Source: Arenicella sp. (lineage in GTDB: Bacteria > Pseudomonadota > Gammaproteobacteria > Arenicellales > Arenicellaceae). Taken from it: a stretch of 6,266 nt of DNA. The translations under genes were made by a program, and so were the position numbers. The notes below the pieces were generated by a model. The model saw only the letters and a program-made list of their open reading frames with translations, was not told the DNA's origin and searched no databases. This document shows, one piece after another, positions 5,674-6,266 of the stretch (position 1 is its first letter; each line of letters begins with the position of its first letter). Location of the stretch: contig JAESTB010000179.1 of assembly GCA_016763815.1 (NCBI GenBank), positions 1-6,266 of the forward strand. Direction: 5' to 3'.

Positions 5674-6266
5674 ATGCCAAGGAAACCAAGGTTTTATCTA
5701 CCTGATGTGCCGGTCCATATTGTTCAGCGTGGCCATTGTCGTAAGCCAGTCTTTTTTGATCGTCAAGATTACATAAGCTATCTTCATTATGTGAAAGAGT
5801 CTGCACGAAAATATAGCGTCTCGGTTCACGCATTTGTATTGATGACAAATCATGTGCATTTTTTGATTACACCCAGCAATCCGAATGCCCCAAGTCTATT
5901 CATGCAATATATTGGCCGACGGTATGTGCCTTACATCAACCGTAAATATGGTCGAAGCGGTTCGCTTTGGGAAGGAAGATATAAAGCCAGCCTAGTGCAA
6001 GAGGATAGTTACTTTCTAAAAGTAATGAAGTATATCGAACTTAACCCTGTAAGGGCTTGTATGGTTGTAGCACCAAACCTCTATCGTTGGTCAAGCTTTT
6101 GTCAAAATGGCGGTGCGAAGACGATTGAACTTTTAACCTATCACGATATCTACTTAGCGCTGGGTTCATCCAAGAGTGAGCGAACTGACGCCTATATTGA
6201 ATTGTTTAAACACGAACTTTCTACTCAAGATATGTGCCGAATTCACGATACATGGCAAACCGGAAC
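5674..6266 (+). CDS. REP-associated tyrosine transposase (RAYT, IS200-like Y1 family), cut by window end
   Basis: The first 197 codons of a Y1 HUH-superfamily transposase; the frame is still open at the window edge. RAYT proteins nick and join single-stranded DNA at REP-type palindromes. The protein opens MPRKPRFYLPDVPVHIVQRGH, a subgroup hallmark. The HUH metal-binding motif is H60-V-H62 in MTNHVHFL, and the likely nucleophile is Tyr120 in KYIELNPVRA. GRRYVPYINRKYGRSGSLWEGRYKAS (about 81-106) and RWSSF are also conserved features. No frameshift or stop is seen in the visible part. Family members usually run some 30 or more residues further, so only the C-terminal end is missing. The upstream 14-bp repeats and palindromes fit a RAYT unit. 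No IS200-type partner gene (tnpB) is visible, though the right side is cut off. Confidence 0.92.
   Translation, partial: MPRKPRFYLPDVPVHIVQRGHCRKPVFFDRQDYISYLHYVKESARKYSVSVHAFVLMTNHVHFLITPSNPNAPSLFMQYIGRRYVPYINRKYGRSGSLWEGRYKASLVQEDSYFLKVMKYIELNPVRACMVVAPNLYRWSSFCQNGGAKTIELLTYHDIYLALGSSKSERTDAYIELFKHELSTQDMCRIHDTWQTG

Overview
The window looks like chromosomal sequence from a marine-type gammaproteobacterium of moderate GC content, roughly mid-forties percent by eye. That placement is an inference from the style of the proteins (a MauG/CcpA-like di-haem peroxidase, a choice-of-anchor B protein, an IS200-like REP-associated transposase). No marker gene is present to fix the taxon.

Layout. Positions 1-235 hold no secure gene, only a short minus-strand open stretch (21-140) that may be the tail of a decayed gene. 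Positions 236-2562 are a two-gene minus-strand operon. The first gene encodes a secreted protein with a helical N-terminal half and a YtkA/FixH-like beta domain carrying a His/Met-rich motif (1597-2562). The second encodes a periplasmic di-haem cytochrome c peroxidase/MauG-family enzyme (236-1597). Their stop and start codons overlap as TAATG. A 17-bp palindrome lies just upstream of the first start codon. Positions 2707-2753 are a strong Rho-independent terminator that closes the third minus-strand gene (2762-5158). That gene encodes a large secreted choice-of-anchor B (LVIVD-type beta-propeller) protein ending in two tandem copies of a Cys-containing domain of about 173 residues. Positions 5159-5673 are a non-coding divergent region. 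Its right end holds a perfect 14-bp tandem repeat and two small palindromes directly in front of a plus-strand REP-associated tyrosine transposase (RAYT) gene, which runs off the window at 6266.

How the genes may work together. All three minus-strand proteins have export signals, so the cluster acts in the envelope or outside the cell. The translationally coupled pair of a di-haem oxidase and a small exported protein with a His/Met motif recalls the pattern in which MauG-like enzymes act on a partner protein encoded next to them. This is a hypothesis only. The terminator separates the propeller gene transcriptionally from the pair. The RAYT gene is a mobile-type or domesticated transposase and is probably unrelated in function.
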